Shown here: in pieces, positions 1-11,500 of the stretch | Numbering within the stretch: the stretch's first letter is position 1 | Layout: every line of letters starts with the position of its first letter | Notes under the pieces: model-generated | Databases searched by the model: none | Told to the model about the DNA's origin: nothing | Seen by the model: the letters and a program-made list of their open reading frames with translations, nothing else | DNA from: Trichostrongylus colubriformis | Taxonomy: Eukaryota; Nematoda; Chromadorea; Rhabditida; Trichostrongylidae | Assembly (NCBI GenBank): GCA_963978905.1 | Contig: OZ022257.1 | Coordinates: 50,920,873 to 50,984,872, forward strand | DNA: 64,000 nucleotides | Direction: 5' to 3' | Position numbers and translations under genes: made by a program

Positions 1-103
1 CTCCTTAATTACTACTCCAGTCATAGTGCTCTCAAATAGTATTATCACAGGAGTGCTGCTACGGTTGAAAAAAAGAATTTCAAACAGACTCGAGTATCAT
101 GAT

Positions 104-402
104 TTAAAAGTTTGTAATAGCAAATTTGATGAATATCGGTCGGAAAAAACAGAGGCGATCTAAAATACCGGGGAGGAAGAGGAAAGGAGGAACTGAATTT
201 CCATCCTCGTTCCCGATACTGAAAAATAAATCACATTGTTCCGTACATCTCAGGAGATAATTTCCGCTCTCAGGAAAACCTCTCTGCAAGAAAATCCCAA
301 GCCATGCTACTCTGTCTAGGACGTTTTCATCGTTGTCGCCATTGGTCACAAACTTTTTGCACATTTCGATGAAACATTCTAAGAAGTATTCAAGCATGAA
401 CA
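104..402 (-). CDS. possible exon, unknown protein
   Basis: An open frame of about 99 codons on the minus strand begins directly after a good acceptor (TTTTCACAG, ending at 403). It starts VFMLEYFLECFIEMC and contains an acidic stretch NGDNDENVLDR followed by AWLGIFLQRGFPESG. A possible donor (GTAGCA) follows the VLDR codons, so the exon may stop there; otherwise the frame runs to a stop near 104. I do not recognise the protein and found no neighbouring exon. The length and acceptor favour a real exon, but it could be chance. Confidence 0.25.
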
Positions 403-403
403 C

Positions 404-856
404 TGTGAAAATTTAGCAGTTCCTGTGATGATGCCTTACGAACATCCTCGCGCGATTTTCAACTAAATGAGAGTGCATGGCGCAACTCGAGCGGAAAGAG
501 TTCCAGCTTCAGCGGACCCAGTTCCATAGTATTTACGGTTTTTGCCACAGTACGCGATGCGAGTGTTGCCACAAGGATGCCGACATATGCGAAAGATTTG
601 ATTTCGGACGCACATGCCATCACGATTCTGAATAAGCTGCAATACGGGGCGCACCCCACAGAAGGGATCTATTGACGTAAAATTTATCCGTTATTTCTTT
701 ATTAGCATTCACATGGATAAAGTGGTAACCCGGGTGGTAAACGTCGACATCGATCCGTGAAGTAATAAAATTCTTATAGCTGCCCCGATACTTCACCACT
801 CCTTCTTTTTGAAAAGATAAGGAAAAAGTGTACGACATTAATGAGACACTTGTGGG
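404..856. other. no gene seen
   Basis: No exon with convincing splice sites, no RNA gene and no clear repeat were seen in this stretch. Confidence 0.4.
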
Positions 857-1193
857 ATGCGCCGTGCATTCTCGTTGCATTCAGAATCGTGGTGACGGAT
901 GGATGCGATTGAGCCTTTACACGGTGACTTACTGGGGACAGCCGATATACAAGCCAGTGCTTCTGTCCTCCCAGACGAGTCTGGTACCAATTCATCCACC
1001 ACGAGGGGATGGAAAGCTTAGTTAACTTGGGTGGGCATTCAGAATCGTGGTGACGGATGAATGCGATTGAGCCTTTACACGGTGACTTACTGGGGACAGC
1101 CGATATACAAGCCAGTGCTTCTGTCCTCCCGGACGAGTCTGGTGCGAATTCATCCACCACGAGGGGATGGAAAGCTTAGTTAACTTGGGTGGG
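857..1193 (+). repeat. family A dispersed repeat, tandem double copy
   Basis: A unit beginning near GATGCGCCGTGCATTC and carrying GATATACAAGCCAGTGCTTC and CACGAGGGGATGGAAAGC is present twice. The second, slightly shorter copy starts near 1036 and repeats about 157 bp almost unchanged. Diverged single copies occur at about 6871, 15132 and 26150. After the second copy comes a tail with CCGTGCCATGAGAATG, which resembles CCTGTACCATGAGAGTG after the 15 kb copy. No coding potential is evident. It is probably a non-autonomous element; its ends are not defined. Confidence 0.8.
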
Positions 1194-2600
1194 GTCAATG
1201 AGGTATTAAGTTCCCGTGCCATGAGAATGGAAGTGTGAGGCTCCTGGCACCACACCACCTCCGCCAATTCGCTTCTCGTGAGACAAATTGCAGTGTTCAC
1301 CTATTCGTCTCTCATGAAGAAAATTGCAGAGTTCTTGAAGTAAGACTAAATAGGAGCTTCTGAATTCCTTTGCAAAGATTGAGAAATATACGGAATTATA
1401 CCAACTGTTCGCTTCCAAAAATGTGTATAGAGAAGAATTTATGTAAAGAAGACTAGAAGAGCAACCCTCGGGCGAATGTTTGCTCAAAAAACGCATTATG
1501 AATATTCCAGCGCCCGAAAATTAAGTCATAGAACGGCCCTTGGTGGGTCAGACACTTTTTCAAGGCTCGTTATGAGTAAAAATCACCAATGATCCCAATG
1601 TAAGTGTATTCCTAAGCTTGGACGGCTAGATGGCCTTATAGCCAAAAAGATACAAATGGATCTCAACTACATACCGTTTTATAAGCTGCACCTTAGACAG
1701 TGGAGAAGAAAAAAGAAGAAACCCAATAATATACAATAAAATATGCAGAAACAATACAATATGCAGAGAAATGACCAAAAACAGTTGATTGGCTTCGAAT
1801 TTTAAATGATTTCCATATTTAGCTATGTGCTTTCTTCGTGACAAAGATCTCCTAGGAGACAAAGAGGGAGTGGACAGCGTGATGGAGATGCGTAAAAGAG
1901 AACGTGCCGGCCTGTCATATGCGAAAACATTCATGAATGCTTAATTCCCTATGAATCTTTCCACGCAGAACATGAGTATAAGGAGAAGCAGAGCTGCCGA
2001 CGATGCAATTTGCAGAACTCATAAAAGTAGAGCAGTAGAGAGTCTATTACCTTGGATAAATGGGCTACAGATAAAAAATGCTCAGGATCTCTCTTAAAAA
2101 TTGAATCGACAAATTATGCAGGCGGAACGAAGCTCATGCGATTGCCGGAGAATTCTCTCAAGAGTTACCCTGCACATGGAGCTCAGAAGAGGTGAAACAG
2201 GTAGGTTCCTATGAGGTCGTCTTTGAAGAGGGAAAGATGTTGTTAAAGGGTCTAAAAAAGGAATGAATATGCAGGAAAACTGGATTGATATTTTCAGAAT
2301 TTTCCGTCAACTTTTACGAATATTTTATAACCCTATCCAGTTTTCCGAGGGATTTTTTGGAAAGGACGTATAGCTTTCGTATTCTGGGTGAGAGTTGTAG
2401 GGCCCTTCCAGAGGGAGAAGTGGAGTGCCCATACGGTCAATTTTCCATATCTCATTTTCAAGTAAAGTGCAATTCGGTTACCTGCCCTGCGATGACTACA
2501 CCGTTATACAATTTAGTTTCAAATTCTCCATACATGCAGATTCTTCAATAGCAATTCTCGGAGGGGAAGGAAAGCTTCATGGGTATGAGCTGCACTTATA
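1194..2600. other. gene-free stretch
   Basis: The first 100 bases are the family A tail. The rest has only short frames without matching splice sites. Nothing recognisable was seen. Confidence 0.4.
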
Positions 2601-3096
2601 CAGTAGTGCTCAAAAGTCTTTGGCCAAATGATTTTTCACTTGGGTTTGTCACTCGTAACTTTATTGCGACTGGACCGATCTAGGAGAAATTTTAATATGT
2701 TGTACTACATACTAAATATACTATTTTGGCGCTCAACGGTGTAAGTTACATGGTTAAATGCAATTTTTTGTTTTCGGAGTGCCATCCTATGCCGTCCCGC
2801 TGTGCCGCTGTCATCAAAAGTCGTGGTCTTTCTACAAAATATTGACGTTCTCTGAGACTTGCTAGTTTTATTTTTTGTAAAGAAAGCCGTTTTTCTTGAC
2901 TGAGCTTTCCTTTTCTCCGATGGTTTTGTAGTGAATTCTTGTAAAAACCCATGAAAAGAGTCCAGCGGCGCTCAAGTAGAAGGAAATATTGGCAATAGGT
3001 TCAGGCACCACATATTAAAATTTTGTCAAATTATGTCAAGTAAAAAAGGTATGGCAAAAAAGTGTTTGGCCGAATATGTACTTTTGAACGCTACTG
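2601..3096. mobile_element. Tc1-like non-autonomous element
   Basis: The two ends are inverted repeats: CAGTAGTGCTCAAAAG at the left, and the right end reads CAGTAGCGTTCAAAAG on the minus strand. Both continue into a shared TTTGGCC / GGCCAAA block. The 496-bp unit is flanked by TA on both sides, the target site of Tc1/mariner elements, and the CAGT terminus is typical of Tc1-like elements. No intact transposase is present inside, only a short lysine-rich frame on the minus strand, so this is a deleted or MITE-like copy. Confidence 0.7.
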
Positions 3097-4541
3097 TATA
3101 TACTTTATACGAAATTTGAACCGAAGGCCAGTCCACTAGATCTTAGGCGACGTCACTTATCATCCAGCCACTCACACCACTGGGACAGGATAAAAGGTGC
3201 CACGTGGAATGAGTACCAGTGGCCCATTTTGAAGAATATTTGGCTTTTTCTTTGATTGGTGAGTCTCACTACTTTTTTTCATGGTTAATAAAGCGAAAGA
3301 TTCGATGACGCCTCCTGAGAAGTCTCTAGGAATAGAGCTACCGAACAGGCATAAAGTAGTCAGCATGTCTTTGTTCAGCCTACTCATCAAATGCATCTCA
3401 AGACTATACGATGGATGTGCGGCGCGTCTCGAATGCTCCCCATGCTTTCCACTTTTCTCAGAATCGTCAGTAGAGGTTAAAATGAATATACCAATGTCTT
3501 ATTTTTGGTGAGAATCGACGGAGACAACAATTATGCTAGATAGGAGAAGGAGCGGTGGTACAATGGCTTGAAGCATCAAAAATCGGACCCCTAGAAGTGC
3601 TCAGCAACAGCCACAGCTCTCAAGAAATGTTTTGTGTGGTTGCCAACGTTTCGACATAACAAATCACTGTTGATGAACGGCTCCCAAGGGAAACGACCTC
3701 TTGTCTGCGAATCTGGTAACCAAATCAATCAAGCTATAATTCACCGGCTACGTTTAATCTGGAAGCCGAAGATTAGCATAATACAATGAGAACCATTTCC
3801 GATCTTAGGAGGGATATTATCCGTGGATTACGGTATAAAGAAATCGGCAGCATTTTCATGAAGGGCGCGGTAAAGAGACGGCTGAAGATCGCGCCTGAGC
3901 AACACGGCCTAAGTGATAAACGAATGCATGGCGCATCCTGAACTTCTAGACCGTTTCAATATTTCCGATAGGTGTTAGAATATGATGAAAATTTTAGAAT
4001 TAAAATCCTGAATAAGAAAGAAAGCCGATGAAACTGCATGGATCACTTTTCAGTCATATAAAGGTCTTTAGTGAGGCCACATAAAGGTCACACGATAATC
4101 CAGATGTCGGGTTATGCGCTTGCAAATGAAAGCTTTGTGGACCGCCAGTGGAAAAAAGAGAAAAAACCACCGGAAACATCGAATGTAAGGGTCCTAATAC
4201 GACGTCAACGATTCGTGGACGAGTTGTCAGGTGCAGAGACAACGCACGAGAGTATGTGCTTGGAAGAGAGATCAGACGTCACAGAAGTGATAGCAGTAGC
4301 AGTAACATTAGTCTCAAATGTTCATATGCTGAAGGAGGAATGGCCAGGACGTTTTTAGGGTTTAAATGTCCTGACGTCGTCGCCACTCGTCGTCGAGCAG
4401 TGAAATTGCACGGTTACTTGTCTGCATCGGAGCACTCTGTCTTATAGATTGAGGACAATGATATGCCTAAATTAAGGGTACCGGAATATGAAGTTTAGCA
4501 GATTGTGGAATACGAAAATAAGGGTGCTCAGCAGTGTAAAG
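3097..4541. other. gene-free stretch
   Basis: Several open frames of 60-99 codons occur, but none has paired splice sites or a recognisable motif. Nothing else was seen. Confidence 0.4.
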
Positions 4542-4682
4542 CGCCGTCGGACTTTGCGATTTTGCTATCCTGGGATTTTGCAGCGTCGCACTTTCGCACG
4601 CTATACTGCGACCTTGAGATATGGAATGCCGCAACTTGGCGTGCGGAGCCACAACACCGCAAAATTGCAAAGTCTGACGGCG
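4542..4682. mobile_element. small MITE with about 24-bp inverted ends
   Basis: The left end CGCCGTCGGACTTTGC matches the reverse complement of the right end (CGCCGTCAGACTTTGC), and the match continues for about 24 bp with two mismatches. The 141-bp interior has no coding potential. Family unknown. Confidence 0.6.
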
Positions 4683-6507
4683 GTATAACAGTAGAGAAAG
4701 AACGAAGTAAGACGGCAAAAAAAAACTGAGAAATAGGAGCTCAACAACTTAAACATCCCCTCTCTCTCACGCGCTCCTTTGCGTGGGGTAGACTGCAGAC
4801 GAGCGGAATTTCTGAATCAGCCAGCCGCGAGCGTTGTCCCACCCTCGCCGGCAACTCGCGCGGCTGATGAACACGCCCTGCCCTGCTCCCGCGGGATCGG
4901 AACCCCAAACGGCACTCTTTCAATGCTAGTTCGCCACACATCACCTCATTTGAAGTTTTTTTTAGCATGTATTCCCAGTTCTCACTTCCTTACTCCCCCC
5001 TAATGCCTTCAATGACGCTCTCGAAGGAAGGGATTGCACTGAAGAGAAGTAGACCTCCTTCTGGGCTCCATGGGGGCGATTCCAGACAGTCCGCCCCCAC
5101 CATTACGGCAGCATTCTGCTTAATATAATATGAGGAAGCTTCATGTCCTCTATGTTTACCGAAAAGGCCAGCGTTGTGATGGAGTCATGAGGGCGGCTTA
5201 TATGCATACTACTTCCGCTGAAGTAGGGGGAGGAGCCCCCATGACCAAGATCAGGTCATCAGAGCTGGAGGTATGGACCCGAAACATATAGGGAGATGTA
5301 ATGATGGCTTTAAGATCCAGATAAAATTGAGGATGCCCAGTGTTGGATTATGGGACCGAGAAACGGAAAAATGTCGGCTAACCCTCATCAATCACAAAAA
5401 TCATACATAAAGAAAACAAAAATAAACAAAAATCAAATCTTGTCAGTCAACCTATTTCGAAATCCGTTTTTTTACAACTAAGATCTTTTCCAAAGAATTT
5501 TCAATAAAGCCATGGTGCATGAAAGTCCATTCTCAGGGAAATTTGCACTTTGGAAATAATCCACTCGAAGGGCTCTGCATAATTAGTCATTCCACATCAG
5601 AATACCCCCATATATGTATACTCCCTTGAGGCTTTCAGAAAAACCTTGGTCACTCGATAAGATTTCAGCTCTTTATGGAAAGCGGGAGACAAGCAAACAA
5701 GGCAGACTCCATCAAAGGGAATTATTCATGGCAAAAAGCGAAAACACTTTCGTCGGTCTTCCCAAAGGACACGTTTGACGTAAAAGCTATGAGGCTTTAA
5801 AGTAAGCCTAGAGCTCCCTAAAACCAGAGGAAAATCTTGCGATAATCCTAGGCTGGCTGTCACGTTCAATAAGCAAGCACAGAGGCTCCTCAGTGGCTAG
5901 CTAAATACGGCTCTACTTGCTTCTGTAATATGTGCTATGGCGAATGAGCTACATAGGCGAGAGACCAGACAGAAGGGGCTAGAATTAGGTCAAATACGGG
6001 AACCAAGTGCGACAGAGATGCAGTTCGCGTGGTCTACTTACGTCCCATAGGTCTTTTAATCCCCATACGAGCTGCCTAAGCGCTCCAATGACTGCTGAGT
6101 ATCATGCCCGCAATAAAGGCACAAAGTGAATAATGAGAAAAGGATTTGTCTCCTTGCTTTGAAGAAGGGAAATGCTCCAACTAATACCACGTATTTCTTC
6201 GACAAGATGAAAATTATGAAAAATTTGAAAATATAGAACTATAAATAGAAAATAGAATCACAATACTCTTCGAACGAGTAGTAATCCAAATGGGAGATAT
6301 AATAATATTTGCAATAAAGGACAACTCGGCAGTAAATAGAATCATACAGCTGAGCCAATCAGCCGCATATGTCCATTGTGGACTGCGCGCCTAATTTTGT
6401 TAGATCTTAGTTCCGTAAACATAGTGAGGAAGTCATACGACAGGGAAAAAGTGCAGACGGCACCCTTCTGCTTATGCAAGATCTCTTGGGATGCAGGATA
6501 TGCTCAC
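4683..6507. other. gene-free stretch
   Basis: No supported exon. One short frame at about 6000-6100 on the minus strand (VIGALRQLVWGLKDLWD, ending at a GTAAGT) could be an exon downstream of the 6.5 kb candidate, but its phase and acceptor are uncertain. Confidence 0.3.
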
Positions 6508-6791
6508 CATGTAGATCATTCCAGCTGCTATGTGGTACATAGGAGAGGGGATCGGTGCGTAGCCTTGTGTCAAATTTTCGCTTAGGGGCGTCGCACTCAC
6601 TGCGCTACCACCGCTACTAGACGCGGTTGGTTGAATTCCACCCAGACGCAAAGGGCTGGTACCATGGAGATCCTTCAAAGAAACAGCTGTTTATCTCATC
6701 ATTTTCGCCGCGCGGAAATCCGTCGTAAGGCTAACATCACGAGAGGATTCTCGTTTCTTGAGCTCTACTGATTGCGAGTCAGAAGCACATT
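6508..6791 (-). pseudogene. exon with one in-frame stop, unknown protein
   Basis: A 284-bp segment is bounded by an acceptor (TTCGTAG before 6791) and a good donor (ATG|GTGAGC after 6508). One frame spans all of it except for a single TAA at 6691-6693. Before the stop the product reads SDSQSVELKKRESSRDVSLT and ends AAKMMR; after it, in the same frame, it reads TAVSLKDLHGTSPLRLGG, a Ser/Gly/Thr-rich part, and GYAPIPSPMYHIAAGMIYM at the donor. The Ser/Pro-rich, charged composition suggests a disordered segment. I do not recognise the family. The stop could mean a pseudogene, a base error, or an alternative end. No partner exon was placed with confidence. Confidence 0.4.
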
Positions 6792-6870
6792 CTACGAATG
6801 TAAAGGACATGGGATAGAGAATAAAATTTTTGACGTTAATCAATCGTCGAGCATCCAAGTTTCATTAAAA

Positions 6871-7110
6871 ATCGTTGTGGTAGGTGAATGCGATTTAGCC
6901 TATACTATGACATTCGGGCGATAGCCGATGCACAGTGCTTCTATCTTACAAACGACTCTTGTACAAATTCATCTGCCCGAAGGGATGGAGGCTTGGTTGG
7001 CTTGGGCGTTCAAGATTCGATCCCTGCACCGTACGAGTGAGTGTACGCGTTACCTCGTCGTTGCCTCAGTGCACCACCTCGACCCTCATACTTATTATAT
7101 CCGTCATCAA
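6871..7110 (+). repeat. family A dispersed repeat, diverged copy
   Basis: It shares GAATGCGATT, GCCGATGCACAGTGCTTCTA and GGGATGGAGGCTTGGTTGGC with the double copy near 1 kb, followed by GATTCGATCCCTGCACCGT as in the 15 kb copy. No coding potential. Confidence 0.65.
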
Positions 7111-7180
7111 TAATCGGTTTAGAGAGATCATACTTCCTAGTCTGCAGAATTTTTCTCAACGGCAACCCCACTTTTCCTTA

Positions 7181-7611
7181 AAGGAATCGTCCACGGAAAA
7201 TTAGTTTTTTTTTTGTCACCCATGTATTTATGATGTATTTGCCCAATGTGGGCAGCACGCAAAGTTTCACGCCAATGTGTGAATCTCGCCAAGGAACAGC
7301 ACCACAAAGTGTCGGCCGGGTGGGCGGGGCCTCCAAGCAAGCGCCCACCCTGTCGTCCGCCGCGGTTGGAGACGCATTATAAATAGGAACAGAAAGTTAC
7401 GTCAACAGTCCACTCTCCGTTCCCAACTGCGGCAAACGACGAGACGGGGCTTTTATCCAGAGGCTCTGCCTACCCGGACGAGAATTCGTGGAGCTGTATT
7501 CAAGCCGGATTCTCACTTTTCACATTAAAACTTTGCATTTGGCCCTTATGAGGCAAATACAGCATAACTACATGAGAAACAAAAAAACATATTTTTCGTG
7601 GACGATTCCTT
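7181..7611. mobile_element. family D element with 20-bp terminal inverted repeats
   Basis: The left end AAGGAATCGTCCACGGAAAA is the near-perfect reverse complement of the right end (TTTTTCGTGGACGATTCCTT). The 431-bp interior is GC-rich in the middle, with CGCCCACCC and GGGGCTTTTATCC motifs, and a TATAAATA at about 7378. A diverged copy lies at 24543-24891. No transposase, so a non-autonomous DNA element. Confidence 0.7.
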
Positions 7612-8666
7612 CAACCCTGGTTGCACCCACTCTCATGGTGCGAAATTCAATCCCGAAAGTTTGATATAGTAGTCAATTCCATAGCACTTTGTAAATAGAT
7701 AACTTGTTTACGTAGAATGTTACTGGAAATACGTAAATAACAATCAGACATGTACATATCATATGACAAAGCTATTCATTAAGCGTGCCTTGTTTATCGC
7801 GGAGCATTGTGAAGTCTCTTATATCGTAAAGATGCGTCAGTAATAGTAGTATTAGTGGAGATGCGAAGATTTTCATATAATCTGGCTTCACGTAAACACG
7901 AATGTAAAATTAAGAGGAAGGGTGTATAGAAATATCTACGAATGACTACTCATAGTAGTGCGGTACTTTATCCTAAGTCCTCCCTCCACCAGGCTAACGG
8001 AATCCGCAAACTCCTTGGTCAGCACAAGTTTTTGTTTCAAAATCAAATGCAGTGGCGCCATCGTCTACAACAAAGCGTTGATCACGGCTCCAACAGGCAA
8101 CAAATGCATGGCGCGACGTACTCGAATCGACTGGATGATTTTTTACGGAGATAAGGAAGGGGAATTCGTGCAACTCATTGTAACGAGCTTCCTCTTATAA
8201 AACTTAAGCGCCATTTCGAACGCAATCACTTTCAATCGCAATCACAAGCTGTAGGGACCTGCCCTCTCTACAAGCCCCGCCCCTTCTATACCACACCCCT
8301 TCTCACCAGAGTGATCTGGGGTAAATACTCCTTATCGTGCAACAGTTGGCTAGAAGTGCACATTTTTTCACAAGCTTGGTAAAAGATGTGTTATAAGGAA
8401 AGAAAGAATATGAGTATAACAGAATGCTCCTGTAATTTCCTGAGCACCAGCGTCAACCTTTGTGTTGCTTCTCTTGGCAATAATGTCGCCCGACGGGATG
8501 ATTTTTAATGTTTCTAGGATTCTGTACTAAAAAATTAGTGATACATTCTTATTAACGGATTTTCTATCCATTCATTATGAATTTGTAGTTCAATTATTCT
8601 TGAATTTCAAAAAAAAAAGTTTCTATATTCAACTGTTGTTGAGTTCTCTGATTCGCTAAGCTATTA
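7612..8666. other. gene-free stretch
   Basis: No supported exon or RNA gene. Two overlapping short frames at 7942-8200 lack splice sites. Confidence 0.4.
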
Positions 8667-8772
8667 TACAATACCGCTCGCGTCGGGGGAGTAATTTTCG
8701 CCTTGCGACGGTTTGTTCGCGAACAAACCGTCGCAAGGCGAAAATTACTCCCCCGACGCGAGCGGTATTGTA
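8667..8772. repeat. perfect 106-bp palindrome without loop
   Basis: The 53 bases from 8667 (TACAATACCGCTCGCGTCGG...) are followed at 8720 by their exact reverse complement, ending CCGACGCGAGCGGTATTGTA at 8772. There is no spacer and no mismatch. The arm is GC-rich compared with its AT-rich surroundings. It could be a palindromic MITE or a foldback artefact of library preparation or assembly. Confidence 0.9.
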
Positions 8773-9735
8773 GAATGATTTCTTCATAAAAACAAGTCTC
8801 GTGAGGGTAGCTCTTATCTCGAGGGATCATGTAACATGTGATTGCCATCGCTGTTACCATGTACAAATTCTTTACAGTATCCCGAAAGTTCGGTGTTTAT
8901 CAAAATTGTATTATAACCGGCTAACATATATGGATTCCACCGAAGCTATGTATGCGTTCGACGTGTGTTTCGTAATTATCAATATTTCGATAAAGTTATA
9001 TTCGGGGACACCTTTCAAGAAAATTTAGTGAAATTAATACCAGAGAAAATTTGGAGCTTTTAAAGGGGCCGCACAACACCCACGTGATTCTTAGGAATGA
9101 ATCCTCAGCTCAAGTCGATCAATTTCGCAGAATGACCTAATACTCGATACTGGGGATAGAATGGGCCTACTATCACCTAAGGTTTCTGTGATTTTCGGTG
9201 CAAGTCAAGTGCGTGGCGTACCTGGATGCGACTTACCTACTGCTGAAGTTTACAGTATCTTTGACGAAGTAACCCAATCGCATAGAATTGGAAAGCTGCG
9301 GATGCTCATTTCCTAGCATGCTAATCAGCTCTTCACCATTAGTTCTACTAATGGTGCTATTTATGGGCGGTACCGACTAATTTTAGGACATGTCTAATCA
9401 CCTACCCTTTCCTCCCCGACTAATGATGCTTCCTCGCAAATGAACGTGGCTCATTTTGTTAGCAAAGATTCCCATTCCCTCTTTTGCCAAATGAACACGA
9501 TAGTGCAAAGCGGTAAAAGGAACACAGTAGATTAAGCACCCAGAAAGTGGAAAGTAGGGAGGGTGGTAGCTGAAAACCCTCCATCCTCTCTGGAAGGTCT
9601 ATCACATTTGTAAAATGATTTATGAGGAGCAGTTATAGAGACAGGATATGGAGAAGAGATGTGAAAAGAGATGAGAGAGAAAGAAAAACTTCGAATCTTG
9701 TACAATTGCTAACTGTCAATGTTTCTGGAGCGTTA
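8773..9735. other. gene-free stretch
   Basis: Nothing recognisable was seen. Confidence 0.4.
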
Positions 9736-9934
9736 AGCCGCGCTCACACTTCAACAGTGCCGGCGGCAGGGCGTGGCTGTGCGTCTCTGCGTCTCTGCCT
9801 ATGCCACCTTGTCTCTTTGCCTGCGTCGTCTCTGCACCTCCCCCGTCCACTCCTGTGAACGCAGCCTCTGCACCTCCCCCCTCCACTCCTGTGAACGCAG
9901 CCATGTCCAGCCGTCGCAAAGTATGAACGTGGCT
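9736..9934. mobile_element. PIF/Harbinger-like MITE
   Basis: The left end AGCCGCGCTCACACTT and right end GCAAAGTATGAACGTGGCT are inverted versions of the TIR shared by about ten elements here (consensus GGCCGCGTTCATACTTTGC). It is preceded by TTA and followed by TTG. The interior contains a direct duplication of CTCTGCACCTCCCCC...GTGAACGCAGC. Short Arg/Cys-rich frames inside are not genes. Confidence 0.7.
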
Positions 9935-11326
9935 TTGAGGTTCATTTCGAAGTCTGGAGCAATATTTTCTATATAGCACTGCGAAAAGCTGTCAAAAGAG
10001 CAGTTCTGGCTCAGGGGTTATCCATGACAATTTCGCCTTGCTGAGACTTTGTAAAGGGACGAAAAGGCCATATCAAGAGAAAGCAGACAGTGCAACAATG
10101 CACGTAGTCGTAGCAACTACAGTGAGCAACGTCAATATTAGGAAAAACAATCATGTGTAGCAGTTTTTCTAGGGTTCCCACAGGAAATCAAGCCCAGTGA
10201 TCCCTACCTTTCCAGGTATAGGCTCCTAAGGAATTCACGGGTATCTAACGGAGGCTACTGGGTTTGAATGATCACTGGTTTCGAAGGAATTCTTCAACCT
10301 CTCAATTTCAGGAAAAGTGATCCGTAAACATTTATGCTTCGGCGGACTTGCTGAACGGAATTTATACCCTGAGCCGCTTCATTGAACACGGCGTGCCTTT
10401 ACGTCAGCTCAAAAGATTTAATTTAGTCCAACTATACCTAAATTTAACTTAAACAGCTTCACTGGGAATAGACTACTAACTACACGACTTTTGCATGCAG
10501 AATCATCCGATCCATTCAAGGAGCTGCTCATGTTGCAGCAACACTCTAATTATACTAAAAATAGCAAAATTACTTATGCGTGCGCGGTTATAAATACAAA
10601 CATGCAGTCAACAATACAGATGATGTCCCTTCTCTAAAAATAGATTACCTCTCAGCTGTACACATGTGACTGCAGCGTGACGTATGAAAAGGAAATAAGA
10701 TTCAACTCGTAGCGCTCATAAGTTGATTGTGTGTTGCGACGTGAGAGGCAGTGATCGAATTGAGCGTTCTGAGTGAGGCTGTCTGGTATCGCTCACATTT
10801 TCAATAGTAGACCTTATTACCCTTTAAAAAACCCTCCGAATGCAACAAAATGGGCAGTAAAGGAGATCACAAGTGAGAATCTCTGAGGTAGTTCCATCGT
10901 TACATCCAGGGCCACACCCACCTCCAGAGAGGCGGAGACCGTATACTTTTATTGGACCCTTTCCAACATTTGGTCCACGGGGACCAATTATGTCAAGAAT
11001 AAAAGAGCGTTGAATATGGAAGAAGCAGCGTGTTTGACGTGGGACCTAGGCTGAACGAAGTTGCAGGGATTTCAAGAAATTGAGACAACTTAGAAGTTAC
11101 TTAGGAGCGCAGAAAGCTGTTCGAAAGGCAATGTTGCGGCAGCTATCAGAAAAAGGCTGCTTCTAACAGTAGCAGCCGAGCCGAGAATCATGTGAAGACT
11201 ATGATATCAAAGAAAATCTTGTTTAGTTAATCACCAAAACCCAGCTAATCGCGAAAATTTCTTTTTTGAATTTATTTGTCGATAATCTTTATTCCTCTCA
11301 AGATGGAATCGATCAAGCACGGAATT
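9935..11326. other. gene-free stretch
   Basis: No supported exon, repeat or RNA gene. Confidence 0.4.
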
Positions 11327-11500
11327 TCGCCGTGTTCATACTCCGCGGTGCCGGCGTTAGAGCGTGACTGTGTGTCCCTGCGTCTCCGCCTATACCGCCT
11401 TGCATCCTTGCCTGCGTCGTCTCTGCACCTCCTTCATGCCACTCTGCCTCCTGCCTGTAAACGCTACTATGTCCTGCCGTCGCTGGGTATGAACGTGGCC
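11327..11500. mobile_element. PIF/Harbinger-like MITE
   Basis: The ends GCCGTGTTCATACTC and GGTATGAACGTGGCC match the family TIR, followed by TTA. The interior shares CTGCGTCTC and GCCTGCGTCGTCTCTGCACC with the 9.7 kb copy. Confidence 0.65.

Noticed and set aside
7011..7035. tRNA gene suggested by GATTCGATCCCTG
   Set aside because: No acceptor stem, anticodon arm or A box can be folded around it; it belongs to family A.
7376..7390. TATAAATA as a gene promoter
   Set aside because: It lies inside the family D transposable element and no downstream gene is visible.
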